Below, piece after piece: positions 51,340 to 59,595 of a stretch of DNA of 64,000 bases; position 1 is the first letter of the stretch; each line of letters starts with the position of its first letter. The notes beneath the pieces are model-generated. The model saw nothing but the letters and a program-made list of their open reading frames with translations, made no database searches and was not told the DNA's origin. Location: the NCBI RefSeq assembly GCF_900104725.1, contig NZ_LT629758.1, forward strand, positions 6,937,001 through 7,001,000, in the 5' to 3' direction. The DNA is from Actinoplanes derwentensis. Its GTDB lineage: Bacteria; Actinomycetota; Actinomycetes; Mycobacteriales; Micromonosporaceae. Position numbers and translations under genes: made by a program.

Positions 51340-51624
51340 TTACCGGCCCCGTCCGCGCTTGCCGGTGGGCGCGTTGTGACGGAAGTGGACGAAGAGACGG
51401 CCCCAGTTGTCGCCGTCCTTCTCCACCCGGTGATAGAGCTGCTTGATCTCTTTCTGCTCGAGGAAGCGGATGACCTTCTTCTTCAGGGCCCCGCTGCCCT
51501 TCCCCGGGATGATCTCGACGAGGGGAGCCTTCTTCTGGATCGCCTCGTCGATGATCCCGCGGAGGGCGCGGTCGATCTCTTGACCCCGGTTGAAGATGTC
51601 GTGCAGGTCCAGCTTCAGCTTCAC
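51340..51624 (-). CDS. Smr/MutS2-C-terminal domain protein
   Basis: 94 aa, a stand-alone Smr domain. MKLKLDLHDIF carries the LDLH motif, and IIPGKGSGALKKKVIRFLEQ has the GxGxG loop. Smr domains bind nucleic acid and can cut branched DNA or collided mRNA. The C-terminus is basic (NAPTGKRGRGR). It is convergent with the peptidase gene, 13 bases away, and downstream of the TPR gene. Confidence 0.9.
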   Translation of the reverse strand: MKLKLDLHDIFNRGQEIDRALRGIIDEAIQKKAPLVEIIPGKGSGALKKKVIRFLEQKEIKQLYHRVEKDGDNWGRLFVHFRHNAPTGKRGRGR

Positions 51625-51634
51625 GATCGTGACC

Positions 51635-52006
51635 CTACGCCGCGGTGGACTTCCCGAGCCACGTCTCGACCCGGCGCACGGCCTCCTGGTAGTCGGCCTG
51701 CGTCTTCATCGCGGCAGCCAGCCGCAGGTGCGGCAGCGCCTCCCGGAAACGGCCGGCCCGCTCCAGGGTCCGGCCGAGCACATGATGCGAGTAGTGGTCG
51801 GAGGGGTCCTGCTCGACCAGCACGCGCAGTTGCTCCTCCGCCCCGCTGAGTTGGGCGGAGTTGAAGTAGGCCCGCGCCAGCAACTGGCGGACCGCGGCGT
51901 TGTGCGGCTCGGCCTCGACTATCGGCTCCAGGAGCCGGGCGGCGCCGAGCGGGTCGCCGGATTCGAAGAAGAAGGTGGCCCTGCGGTAGTCCTCGAGAAG
52001 ATCCAC
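51635..52006 (-). CDS. tetratricopeptide-repeat protein
   Basis: 123 aa. Three TPR-like helical pairs: YRRATFFFESGDPLGAARLL, AVRQLLARAYFNSAQLSGAE and SHHVLGRTLERAGRFREALP. A scaffold protein with unknown partner. The GTG start is set by GAGGAG six bases upstream. The Smr gene follows ten bases past its stop, so the two are probably co-transcribed. Confidence 0.87.
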   Translation of the reverse strand: MDLLEDYRRATFFFESGDPLGAARLLEPIVEAEPHNAAVRQLLARAYFNSAQLSGAEEQLRVLVEQDPSDHYSHHVLGRTLERAGRFREALPHLRLAAAMKTQADYQEAVRRVETWLGKSTAA

Positions 52007-52334
52007 TGCACGCTCCTCACGCTCTTTGCCCAACGCTCGCACAACAACGCCCCGACATCGAGTGTTCCCCCGATACGAGGTTGTCAACAAGCCGGTTGAG
52101 CAGCAGCGGGAGGCCGCCGTTTCGTCACGATAAAACTAGTATGTAAATGTTGATCCATAATTTAACGTCGCCGGATTCTCAAGCACCGGAACCGGCGTGC
52201 CGAAACGAAAATGCCGGTGCGACATTGGGGCAACCTGTGCACCGGTCGTGACGTGTCTGTGCTCAACACACAGGTGGCACACAGCAAACGGAAAGCCGGC
52301 GCAGAGCGTGGGTCAGCACAGTGGGGGCATGACG
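52007..52334. promoter_or_regulatory. AT-rich promoter spacer upstream of the PhoP-like regulator
   Basis: 328-base divergent spacer. It includes the most AT-rich stretch noticed in the window (about 52130-52170, with TGATCCATAATTTAAC), a probable promoter core. The candidate PhoP-type box at 52268-52285 lies downstream of it. Confidence 0.5.
52268..52285 (+). promoter_or_regulatory. candidate PhoP-type box upstream of the response regulator
   Basis: ACACAGG, four bases, ACACAGC: two 7-base direct repeats with an 11-base period, close to the mycobacterial PhoP motif TCACAGC-N4-TCACAGC. It lies 50-67 bases before the regulator start, consistent with autoregulation. Confidence 0.55.
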
Positions 52335-53066
52335 ATGGCGAACACCGATCCGAGCACCGAACTCCGGCGTCCCGACGGGACCCCGGTCCGGGTGCTCGTC
52401 GTGGATGACGAACCGACGCTGGCCGAGCTGCTGTCGATGGCTCTGCGCTACGAGGGCTGGGACGTCCGCAGCGCCGGTGACGGCATGACCGCGGTGCGCA
52501 CCGCGCGCGACTTCCGGCCGGACGCCGTCGTCCTGGACATGATGCTGCCCGACATCGACGGGCTCGAGGTGCTGCGCCGCCTGCGCGGGGAGTCGCCCGA
52601 GGTGCCGGTGCTGTTCCTCACCGCCAAGGACTCGGTCGAGGACCGGATCACCGGCTTGACCGCCGGCGGCGACGACTACGTGACCAAGCCGTTCAGCCTG
52701 GAAGAGGTGGTGGCCCGGCTGCGCGGGCTGATGCGTCGGATGGGGCACGCCCCGATGCGCACCGAGTCGCAGCTCGTCGTCGGTGACCTCACCCTGGACG
52801 AGGACTCGCACGAGGTGCGCCGGGCCGGTGACCTGATCACGCTGACCGCCACCGAGTTCGAGCTGCTGCGCTACCTGATGCGCAACCCGCGCCGGGTGCT
52901 GAGCAAGCCGCAGATCCTGGACCGGGTGTGGAACTACGACTTCGGTGGGCAGGCGAACGTGGTCGAGCTCTACATCTCGTACCTGCGCAAGAAGATCGAC
53001 GCCGGTCGCGCGCCGATGATCCACACCATGCGCGGCGCCGGTTACGTGCTGAAGCCGGCCGACTGA
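52335..53066 (+). CDS. OmpR-family response regulator, PhoP-like
   Basis: 243 aa. The receiver domain has Asp24-Asp25 in VVDDEP, phosphoacceptor Asp68 in DAVVLDMMLPDIDG and Lys118 in DDYVTKPFSLEEVVARL. The winged-helix DNA-binding domain has LTATEFELLRYLMRNPRRVL and VWNYDFGGQANVVELYISYL. These stretches are very close to those I know from Mycobacterium tuberculosis PhoP. The ATG at 52335 is eight bases after GGGGG; the ATG at 52329 is too close. The sensor kinase starts four bases after the stop. Matching direct repeats occur here and before two glycosyltransferase genes. Confidence 0.93.
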   Translation: MANTDPSTELRRPDGTPVRVLVVDDEPTLAELLSMALRYEGWDVRSAGDGMTAVRTARDFRPDAVVLDMMLPDIDGLEVLRRLRGESPEVPVLFLTAKDSVEDRITGLTAGGDDYVTKPFSLEEVVARLRGLMRRMGHAPMRTESQLVVGDLTLDEDSHEVRRAGDLITLTATEFELLRYLMRNPRRVLSKPQILDRVWNYDFGGQANVVELYISYLRKKIDAGRAPMIHTMRGAGYVLKPAD

Positions 53067-53069
53067 CCG

Positions 53070-54650
53070 ATGAGTTCCGCCGCCCCGAAAGCCCGCCGCA
53101 CCCGCTGGATCGATCCCGCGGGCTGGCCGCTGCGCACCCGCATCGTCACCACCATGATCGCGCTGCTGGCCGTGCTGGGCCTGGTCGTCGGCGGCACCGC
53201 CGAGCTCTATCTCTACAACTCGCTGCACAAGCAGGTCGACACCGAGGTCGAGGAACTGAGCCGGCGGATCGGTTCCAAGCCGCCGGGAAAGGGCGCATTC
53301 GACAAACACGACGGCCAGCAGGATGACGGCCTCGTCTCCACGAAGAGCACCGACAACCTCCCCGGTGGTATTCCCCGGGACGCGCTGGTCCTCCAGCAAC
53401 TGACGGACGGTTCACTCGACGGCGGTGTGCTCCAGTTCCTGGACACCAGCCCCGACCCCCAGGTTCAGGCCCTGACCGCCGCGGCGCAGACGACCGTGAT
53501 CGCCGAAGTCCCGGCGGATGGCAGGAGGGTCGACGTCTCGGTCGGTGACGGACTTCCCCAGTACCGGATGAAGAAGGTCACCAAGGACGGCAATGTCTAC
53601 TACATCGGGATCTCCCTGGAGGAGTCGAACGGCACTCTTCTGCAGGTCGCCCTCTTCACCGGCTGCGTCATCCTCGGATCGCTGATCATCGCGGGCTGGG
53701 GTGGGGCGCTCATCGTCCGCCGTACCCTCCTGCCTCTGGATCGGGTCGCGGCGACCGCGACCCGCGTCTCCGAACTGCGCCTGGACCGTGGCGAGGTGCA
53801 GCTCGCGCAGCGAGTGCCCGAGCAGGACACCGACCCCCGCACCGAGGTCGGCCAGGTCGGCGCCGCCCTGAACCGGATGCTCGACCACGTCGGCAACGCG
53901 CTGGAGGCGCGGCACGCGAGCGAGATGCAGGTCCGCCAGTTCGTCGCGGACGCCAGCCACGAGTTGCGCACCCCGCTGGCCGCGATCCGTGGTTACGCCG
54001 AGTTGAGCCGCCGCAGCCGCAAGCCGGTCCCGGACGAGATCGCGCACGTGCTGACCCGGGTCGAGTCCGAGGCGAAACGGATGACCGCCCTGGTCGAGGA
54101 CCTGTTGCTGCTGGCCCGTCTGGACGCCGGCCGCCCGCTGGCCCAGGATCCGGTCGACCTGACCATGCTGGCCGTCGACGCGGCGAGCGACGCGCACGCG
54201 GCCGGCCCCCGGCACTACTGGCAGCTGGATCTGCCGGAGGAGCCGGTCACGGTGATCGGCGACGGTGCCCGCCTGCATCAGGTGGTGGCGAACCTGCTGG
54301 CCAACGCCCGCACGCACACGCCGGAGGGTTCGACCGTGACGGTCAAGGTCGGCGCGGTGCCGAACGCCGCCGTGGTCCAGGTGATCGACAACGGCCCGGG
54401 TATCCAGCAGGACCTGGTGCCGCGCATCTTCGAACGGTTCGCCCGTGGTGACAGTTCCCGGTCGCGGGCGGCCGGCAGCACCGGTCTGGGCCTGTCGATC
54501 GTGCACGCCGTGGTCACCTCGCACCGTGGCAAGGTGGGTGTGCAGAGCCGTCCCGGGCAGACCATCTTCACCGTCATGCTGCCGCTCGGCCCTCCGCCGG
54601 TCGTCCCAACAGCTGAACAACGGCCGCAGATGCTGCATCCGGCCCGGTGA
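53070..54650 (+). CDS. sensor histidine kinase, partner of the PhoP-like regulator
   Basis: 526 aa. TM1 at about 24-46, an extracellular sensor of about 145 residues, TM2 at 193-216, HAMP to about 275, HisKA with phosphoacceptor His297 in DASHELRTPLAAIRGY, and HATPase with NLLANARTHTPEG (N box), DNGPGI (G1) and GSTGLGLSIVHAVV (G2). The classical orthodox layout. It follows the regulator by three bases and is surely co-transcribed. The signal is unknown; the sensor has a His/Asp/Lys-rich stretch (FDKHDGQQDDG) that could bind a cation. Confidence 0.94.
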   Translation: MSSAAPKARRTRWIDPAGWPLRTRIVTTMIALLAVLGLVVGGTAELYLYNSLHKQVDTEVEELSRRIGSKPPGKGAFDKHDGQQDDGLVSTKSTDNLPGGIPRDALVLQQLTDGSLDGGVLQFLDTSPDPQVQALTAAAQTTVIAEVPADGRRVDVSVGDGLPQYRMKKVTKDGNVYYIGISLEESNGTLLQVALFTGCVILGSLIIAGWGGALIVRRTLLPLDRVAATATRVSELRLDRGEVQLAQRVPEQDTDPRTEVGQVGAALNRMLDHVGNALEARHASEMQVRQFVADASHELRTPLAAIRGYAELSRRSRKPVPDEIAHVLTRVESEAKRMTALVEDLLLLARLDAGRPLAQDPVDLTMLAVDAASDAHAAGPRHYWQLDLPEEPVTVIGDGARLHQVVANLLANARTHTPEGSTVTVKVGAVPNAAVVQVIDNGPGIQQDLVPRIFERFARGDSSRSRAAGSTGLGLSIVHAVVTSHRGKVGVQSRPGQTIFTVMLPLGPPPVVPTAEQRPQMLHPAR

Positions 54651-54669
54651 TGTGGCTATGCTGGCGGGC

Positions 54670-54741
54670 ATGTCTCGGATGTGGTCCTTCTATTGGTTTA
54701 CGAGGCCGGCTCAAGCCGGTGACTCGGCCATGACCGCATGA
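54670..54741 (+). CDS. leader peptide of the DAHP synthase attenuator
   Basis: 23 codons beginning MSRMWSFYWFTRPAQAG. Residues 5-10 (WSFYWF) are five aromatic residues out of six, two Trp, two Phe and one Tyr. It lies upstream of an intrinsic terminator and the DAHP synthase gene, which opens aromatic amino-acid synthesis. Ribosome stalling here when aromatic tRNAs are scarce would favour an alternative RNA fold and read-through. The Shine-Dalgarno is weak (GGCGGG close to the ATG). The feature is inferred from sequence; no expression evidence. Confidence 0.78.
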   Translation: MSRMWSFYWFTRPAQAGDSAMTA

Positions 54742-54765
54742 CCTGAGACACCCGCCAGAGCCGGC

Positions 54766-54795
54766 AAGGCAGCGACGTCGTCGCTGCCTTTTTGT
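54766..54795 (+). terminator. intrinsic terminator of the DAHP synthase leader (attenuator)
   Basis: AAGGCAGCGAC (54766-54776) pairs with GTCGCTGCCTT (54780-54790) around GTC. A TTTTT run begins at 54789, the best U tract in the window. Competing pairings exist: CCGGCT/AGCCGG at 54706-54719 inside the leader ORF, and AGAGCCGG near 54757-54764 with CCGGCTCT just past the terminator. Confidence 0.85.
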
Positions 54796-54850
54796 TTGCC
54801 CCGAGCAAACCGGCTCTGACGCAGGGCCGGTCGAAGGAGAAGAGAACACC

Positions 54851-55915
54851 ATGACCGCCCCTGAGGTGCAGCGAGTCCGTGATCAGCGGATCGAGAAGGT
54901 CGTCCCGCTGATGAGCCCGGCGCTGCTGCACCACGAGCTGCCGCTGACCAGTGAGTGTCACGACACCGTGCTGGCGGGCCGCAAACAGGTCGAGGACGTG
55001 CTGAACGGCCGAGATCAACGCCTGATCGTGGTCGTCGGCCCGTGTTCGGTGCACGACCCGGTGGCCGCCGGCGAGTACGCGGACCGGCTTCAGCTGGAGG
55101 CCGAGCGGCTGAAGGAGGACCTGCTGATCGTGATGCGGGTGTACTTCGAGAAGCCGCGTTCCACGGTCGGCTGGAAGGGCCTGATCATGGACCCGGCCCT
55201 GGACGGCTCGGGTGACGTCGGCACCGGCCTGCGGATCGCCCGCAAGCTGCTGCTGGAGGTCGTCCAGCGGGGTCTGCCGGTGGCGGTGGAGTTCCTCGAC
55301 CCGATCACCCCGCAGTACATCGCGGACACCGTGGCCTGGGGTGCGATCGGCGCCCGGACGGTGGAGTCGCAGGTGCACCGTCAGCTCTCGTCCGGCCTGT
55401 CGATGCCGATCGGCATGAAGAACCGCCCGGACGGCAGTGTCTCCACCGCGGTCGACGCGATCCAGGCCGCCGAGGCGAAGCATGTCTTCCCGGGGATCGA
55501 CTACTCGGGCACGCCGGCGATCCTGCACACGGCCGGTAACCCGGACTGTCACCTGGTGCTGCGCGGTGGCGGCGGCAAGCCGAACTACAGCGCCGAGCAC
55601 GTCGAGTCGTCGCTGGCGCTGCTGCGCAAGGCGGGCCTGCCGGAGCGTCTGGTGATCGACTGTTCGCACGGCAACAGCAGCAAGGACCACAACCGGCAGC
55701 CGATCGTGGCCGAGGACATCGCGCAGCAGATGGAAGCCGGTCAGCACGCGATCAGCGGCGTGATGCTGGAGAGTTTCCTGGAGCCGGGCCGACAGGACCT
55801 CGGTGGCGAGCTGACGTACGGCCAGTCGGTCACCGACGCCTGCATGGGCTGGGACGCGACGGTGAGTGTGCTGGACCGGCTGGCCGCGGCCTCCGCGAAG
55901 CGGCGCACGGTCTGA
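54851..55915 (+). CDS. 3-deoxy-7-phosphoheptulonate (DAHP) synthase, class I (AroG/F type)
   Basis: 354 aa, the usual class I length. It condenses phosphoenolpyruvate and erythrose 4-phosphate, the first step of the shikimate pathway. Motifs: VVVGPCSVHD, RVYFEKPRSTVGWKG, AIGARTVESQVHRQLSSGLS, MPIGMKNRPDGS, HLVLRGGGGKPNY and VIDCSHGNSSKDH (metal Cys and His ligands). GVMLESFLEPGRQDL ends the active site. GGAG lies before the ATG. The leader peptide with six-residue aromatic block and a terminator precede it, indicating attenuation. A 15-base-pair hairpin ends the gene. Confidence 0.96.
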   Translation: MTAPEVQRVRDQRIEKVVPLMSPALLHHELPLTSECHDTVLAGRKQVEDVLNGRDQRLIVVVGPCSVHDPVAAGEYADRLQLEAERLKEDLLIVMRVYFEKPRSTVGWKGLIMDPALDGSGDVGTGLRIARKLLLEVVQRGLPVAVEFLDPITPQYIADTVAWGAIGARTVESQVHRQLSSGLSMPIGMKNRPDGSVSTAVDAIQAAEAKHVFPGIDYSGTPAILHTAGNPDCHLVLRGGGGKPNYSAEHVESSLALLRKAGLPERLVIDCSHGNSSKDHNRQPIVAEDIAQQMEAGQHAISGVMLESFLEPGRQDLGGELTYGQSVTDACMGWDATVSVLDRLAAASAKRRTV

Positions 55916-55923
55916 ATTGTGCA

Positions 55924-55958
55924 GACCCCTGTGAGTCCGATGGGGACTCACAGGGGTC
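55924..55958. terminator. 15-base-pair hairpin after the DAHP synthase gene
   Basis: GACCCCTGTGAGTCC (55924-55938) pairs perfectly with GGACTCACAGGGGTC (55944-55958). It is nine bases past the stop. Its right arm contains the first repeat of the PhoP-type box. Confidence 0.8.
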
Positions 55959-55976
55959 GCACAGCGGCGGCACAAG
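55948..55976 (+). promoter_or_regulatory. candidate PhoP-type box upstream of the GT39-like gene
   Basis: Three 7-base repeats with an 11-base period: TCACAGG (55948-55954), GCACAGC (55959-55965), GCACAAG (55970-55976). They lie 34-62 bases before the glycosyltransferase start. Confidence 0.6.
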
Positions 55977-56009
55977 GACGCGACAGGGCGCCGACGAACC
56001 GTTGACCGG

Positions 56010-58016
56010 GTGATGACCGCACCACGTACCGGGGCGGCCCGGTGGCTGCTCGGCCGCCACGACGCCCCTTGGATCCGCCCGTCCCTCTACGCCCTGCTGC
56101 TGACCACCGCCGTCCTCTACATCTGGGGGCTGGGCGCGTCGGGCTGGGCCAACGCGTTCTACTCCGCCGCCGTCCAGGCCGGTTCGGAGAGCTGGACGGC
56201 GTTCTTCTTCGGTTCGTCCGACGCGGCCAACGCGATCACCGTCGACAAGACCCCGGCCGCCCTCTGGATCATGGCGCTGTCGGTGCGGATCTTCGGGCTC
56301 AGCTCGTGGAGCATCCTGGTCCCGCAGGCGCTGCTGGGCGTAGCGACGACCGGATTGCTGTTCGCGACCGTACGGCGCGGTTTCGGTCCCGCGGCCGGTC
56401 TGCTCGCCGGTGCGATCTCGGCGCTGACCCCGGTGGCCGTGCTGATGTTCCGCTTCAACAACCCGGACGCGCTGCTGGTGCTGCTGATGGTCGGCGGGGC
56501 GTACTCGATCCTGCGAGCCGTCGAGTCCGGCGCCACGAAGTGGGTGGTGCTGACCGGTGTGCTGGTCGGGTTCGCGTTCCTGGCCAAGCAGTTGCAGGCG
56601 CTGCTGGTGGTTCCGGCGTTCGGTTTGGCCTACCTGATCGCCGGCCCGCCGAAGCTCGGTAAGCGGATCGTCCAGTTGCTGCTGGCACTGGTCGCGATGG
56701 TCGCCTCCGCCGGCTGGTACATCGGCATCGTCGAACTGGTGCCCACGTCGATGCGCCCGTACATCGGTGGTTCGCAGAATAACAGCCTGCTCGAACTCAC
56801 CCTCGGTTACAACGGCCTGGGCCGGCTCAACGGCGAGGAGTCCGGCAGTGTCGGCAACGCGTCGGCCCGGCTGAGCGAGGTCGGCCTGACCCGGCTCTTC
56901 AACAGCGCGCAGGGTGGTCAGATCTCCTGGCTGCTGCCGGCCGCGCTGATCCTGCTGGTCGCCGGACTCGTGATCACCGCTCGGCGGGCCCGCACCGACA
57001 CGCAGCGGGCCGCCCTGATCGTCTGGGGCACCTGGCTGCTGGTCACCGGGCTGATCTTCAGCTACATGCAGGGCATCTTCCACGCGTACTACACGGTGGC
57101 GCTGGCTCCGGCGATCGCCGCGGTGGTCGCGATGGGTGCGGCGCTGCTGTGGAAGCGCCGGGCGGAACTGTTCGCGGCGCTCGCCCTGGCCACGGCGATC
57201 GGGGTGACCGCCTGGTGGTCGTGGACGCTGCTCGGCCGCAGTTCTGACTTCGTGCCGTGGCTGCGCCTGCCGGTGCTGATCGCGGGGCTGCTGGCGGCGG
57301 TCGCGGTGGTCCTCTCGGTCCGGCTCACGGCGCGTCTGGCCCTGGTCGCCGCGACGGTCGCGGCAGTCGCCGGATTGGCAGGACCGGCTGCGTACGCGGT
57401 ACAAACGGCCGCCGAAGCCCACACCGGTTCGATCCCGACCGCCGGCCCGTCGGTCTCCGGTGGACGGGGCGGCGGCATGGCACCCGGCGGCCGAGGCAAC
57501 GGTGGCCCCAGCGGCGGACAGAACGGTCGTACTTTCGGGGGCGGCGCCCCTGGTGGACAGAACGGTCGTTCTGCGGACGGGTCTGAAGGCGCCCAGAACA
57601 GCCGCCCAACCCAGACCGGCCGAAGCTCCCGTGGCGGCAACAGTGGCCTGCTCAACGCGAGCGAGGTCAACACTCAGGTGAAGGCCCTGCTGGAGAACGA
57701 TGCCGACAGTTACACCTGGGTGGCCGCCGCGATCGGTTCACAGAACGCGTCCGGCTATCAGCTGGCCACCGAGGAACCGGTGATGGCGGTAGGCGGTTTC
57801 AACGGCACCGATCCGTCCCCGACGCTGGCGCAGTTCCAGCAGTACGTCACCGACGGAAAGATCCACTACTTCATCGGCGGCGGCGGCTTCGCTCGCAACG
57901 GCGGCAACGGTGGCAGCGACGAGAGTGGCCGGATCTCTGAGTGGGTGGCCGCGAACTTCACCGCCCAGACGGTCGGCGGCACCACCCTCTACGACCTGAC
58001 GACGACCGGCAAGTAG
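56010..58016 (+). CDS. GT39/ArnT-type membrane glycosyltransferase (YkcB-like)
   Basis: 668 aa from GTG (an ATG is the second codon). About twelve hydrophobic segments fill residues 25-475 (YALLLTTAVLYIWGLGASGW, GLLAGAISALTPVAVLMFR). The first loop has the acidic and aromatic pattern of the GT-C superfamily, and VDKTPAALWIMALSVRIFGL matches PMT/ArnT enzymes, which use polyprenyl-phosphate sugars. A Gly/Asn/Gln-rich linker (GGGMAPGGRGNGG) leads to an exported C-terminal domain (about 545-668) of the YkcA/B type (YTWVAAAIGSQNASGYQLAT). It probably glycosylates wall polymer or protein. Its PhoP-type box and the GT2 gene downstream suggest a shared pathway. Confidence 0.9.
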   Translation: MMTAPRTGAARWLLGRHDAPWIRPSLYALLLTTAVLYIWGLGASGWANAFYSAAVQAGSESWTAFFFGSSDAANAITVDKTPAALWIMALSVRIFGLSSWSILVPQALLGVATTGLLFATVRRGFGPAAGLLAGAISALTPVAVLMFRFNNPDALLVLLMVGGAYSILRAVESGATKWVVLTGVLVGFAFLAKQLQALLVVPAFGLAYLIAGPPKLGKRIVQLLLALVAMVASAGWYIGIVELVPTSMRPYIGGSQNNSLLELTLGYNGLGRLNGEESGSVGNASARLSEVGLTRLFNSAQGGQISWLLPAALILLVAGLVITARRARTDTQRAALIVWGTWLLVTGLIFSYMQGIFHAYYTVALAPAIAAVVAMGAALLWKRRAELFAALALATAIGVTAWWSWTLLGRSSDFVPWLRLPVLIAGLLAAVAVVLSVRLTARLALVAATVAAVAGLAGPAAYAVQTAAEAHTGSIPTAGPSVSGGRGGGMAPGGRGNGGPSGGQNGRTFGGGAPGGQNGRSADGSEGAQNSRPTQTGRSSRGGNSGLLNASEVNTQVKALLENDADSYTWVAAAIGSQNASGYQLATEEPVMAVGGFNGTDPSPTLAQFQQYVTDGKIHYFIGGGGFARNGGNGGSDESGRISEWVAANFTAQTVGGTTLYDLTTTGK

Positions 58017-58062
58017 CACAGCGGAGCGTGGTGAGCCCTAGGGCTCACCACGCTCCGCTGTG
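58017..58062. terminator. perfect 22-base-pair palindrome after the GT39-like gene
   Basis: Arms 58017-58038 and 58041-58062 are exact reverse complements around TA. The left arm begins CACAGCGGAGCGTGG. It starts directly after the stop codon. No U tract follows. The right end runs into the PhoP-type box of the next gene. Confidence 0.8.
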
Positions 58063-58065
58063 GAC

Positions 58066-58094
58066 TCACAGGGCCGGCACAGGGCCGCCATAAG
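58066..58094 (+). promoter_or_regulatory. candidate PhoP-type box upstream of the GT2 gene
   Basis: TCACAGG (58066-58072), GCACAGG (58077-58083) and CCATAAG (58088-58094), 11-base period, with the spacer GCCG identical between both pairs. It lies 33-61 bases before the start, the same distance as in the GT39-like promoter. Confidence 0.6.
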
Positions 58095-58126
58095 CTGGGC
58101 AAAGACGCGCGACGGACCTTGGGGAC

Positions 58127-59350
58127 ATGACCCTCTCGACGCTGCCCTCACAGGACACCGGCCGCAGCCGCGTCGGGGCGCCGGTTCTCGACGTGGTGAT
58201 CCCGGTCTACAACGAGGAAGCCGATCTGGAGCCGTGTGTTCGCCGGCTGCACGCTTATCTGGCGGCGAACTTCCCGTACCGGTTCCGGATCACCGTGGCG
58301 GACAACGCGAGCGTCGACGGCACAGCACTGGTGGCACAGCGACTGACCGAGGCGTTCGCCGAAGTCAGCGCGGTCCACCTGGCGGAGAAGGGCCGGGGAC
58401 GGGCGCTCAAGCACGTCTGGTCGCACTCCGACGCCACCGTCCTGGCGTACATGGATGTGGATCTCTCGACCGATCTCGGTGCCCTGCTGCCGCTGGTGGC
58501 GCCGCTGATCTCGGGGCATTCGGACCTGGCGATCGGGTCCCGGCTGGCACGTGGTTCGCGGGTGGTGCGCGGCGCAAAGCGGGAGCTGATCTCCCGGGGT
58601 TACAACCTGATCCTGCGTGGCACGCTGGCCGCACGGTTCTCCGACGCGCAGTGCGGTTTCAAGGCGATCCGGTCCGATGTGGCCGAACGGCTGCTGCCGA
58701 TGGTCGAGGATCCGGGCTGGTTCTTCGACACCGAGCTGCTGGTGCTGGCGGAGCGGGCCGGGCTGCGTATCCACGAGGTGCCGGTGGACTGGATCGACGA
58801 TCCGGACAGCCGGGTCGACATCGTGGCGACCGCGGTGGCGGATCTGAAGGGCATCGTCCGGGTCGCTCGCGCGCTGAGCACCGGCCGTCTGCCGCTGGCC
58901 ACGCTGCGTGCGCAGTTGGGCCGTAATCCGTTGCCGGTGGCGGGTGAGCCGGCCGGGCTGACCGGGCAGCTCATCCGGTTCGCCGGGGTGGGTGTCGCGA
59001 GCACCTTGGCCTACCTGGTCCTTTACGCACTGTTGCGGACCGGGGTGGAAGCTCAGTGGGCCAACCTGTGGGCGCTGCTGCTGACCGCGATGGCCAACAC
59101 GGCCGCCAACCGACGATTGACCTTCGGAGTACGTGGTGGTGACGGTGCTCTGCGGCATCAGGCGCAGGGGCTGGTGGTATTCGGCATCGGTCTCGGGCTG
59201 ACGAGCGGAGCCCTCGCCCTGCTGCACGCCACGGCCGCCGGCGCCCCACGTACCGCCGAATTGATGGTGCTTGTCCTGGCCAACCTGGTGGCCACCGCCG
59301 CGCGCTTCCTGATGTTGCGTATCTGGGTCTTCCGGCCCTCGGCCGGCTGA
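58127..59350 (+). CDS. GT2 polyprenyl-phosphate glycosyltransferase fused to a GtrA-like membrane domain
   Basis: 407 aa. The N-terminal GT2 domain (about 20-255) is of the dolichol-phosphate-mannose-synthase type: VVIPVYNEEADLEPCV, VADNASVDGT, YMDVDLSTDLGALLPLV (DxD), GSRLARGSRVVRGAKRELIS and DAQCGFKAIRS. The C-terminal GtrA domain (about 280-405) has four membrane segments (IRFAGVGVASTLAYLVLYAL, NTAANRRLTFGV). It makes and flips polyprenyl-phosphate sugar, the donor a GT39 enzyme would use, so it pairs logically with the gene upstream. GGGG precedes the ATG. Confidence 0.93.
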   Translation: MTLSTLPSQDTGRSRVGAPVLDVVIPVYNEEADLEPCVRRLHAYLAANFPYRFRITVADNASVDGTALVAQRLTEAFAEVSAVHLAEKGRGRALKHVWSHSDATVLAYMDVDLSTDLGALLPLVAPLISGHSDLAIGSRLARGSRVVRGAKRELISRGYNLILRGTLAARFSDAQCGFKAIRSDVAERLLPMVEDPGWFFDTELLVLAERAGLRIHEVPVDWIDDPDSRVDIVATAVADLKGIVRVARALSTGRLPLATLRAQLGRNPLPVAGEPAGLTGQLIRFAGVGVASTLAYLVLYALLRTGVEAQWANLWALLLTAMANTAANRRLTFGVRGGDGALRHQAQGLVVFGIGLGLTSGALALLHATAAGAPRTAELMVLVLANLVATAARFLMLRIWVFRPSAG

Positions 59351-59595
59351 TCGCGATCTGCCGCCTCAGCCGACGGAACGCCCGCCTGACCGGGCCGTAA
59401 TCGGAGATCAACCGATCCGTTGTACCCGAAGTTGCGGGATTTCAACAGGGCTTGTTGTCCGGAACACAACGAACCGAAAATTCGGCACACGCGGGCGTAT
59501 CACATCGGCAACCCAGAGGTAACAATGAGCTCTGATCGGGATCTGCACCTCTCGATCCATGCTTCACCGGCGCGGCAGACCGGAAGGTAGCGATC

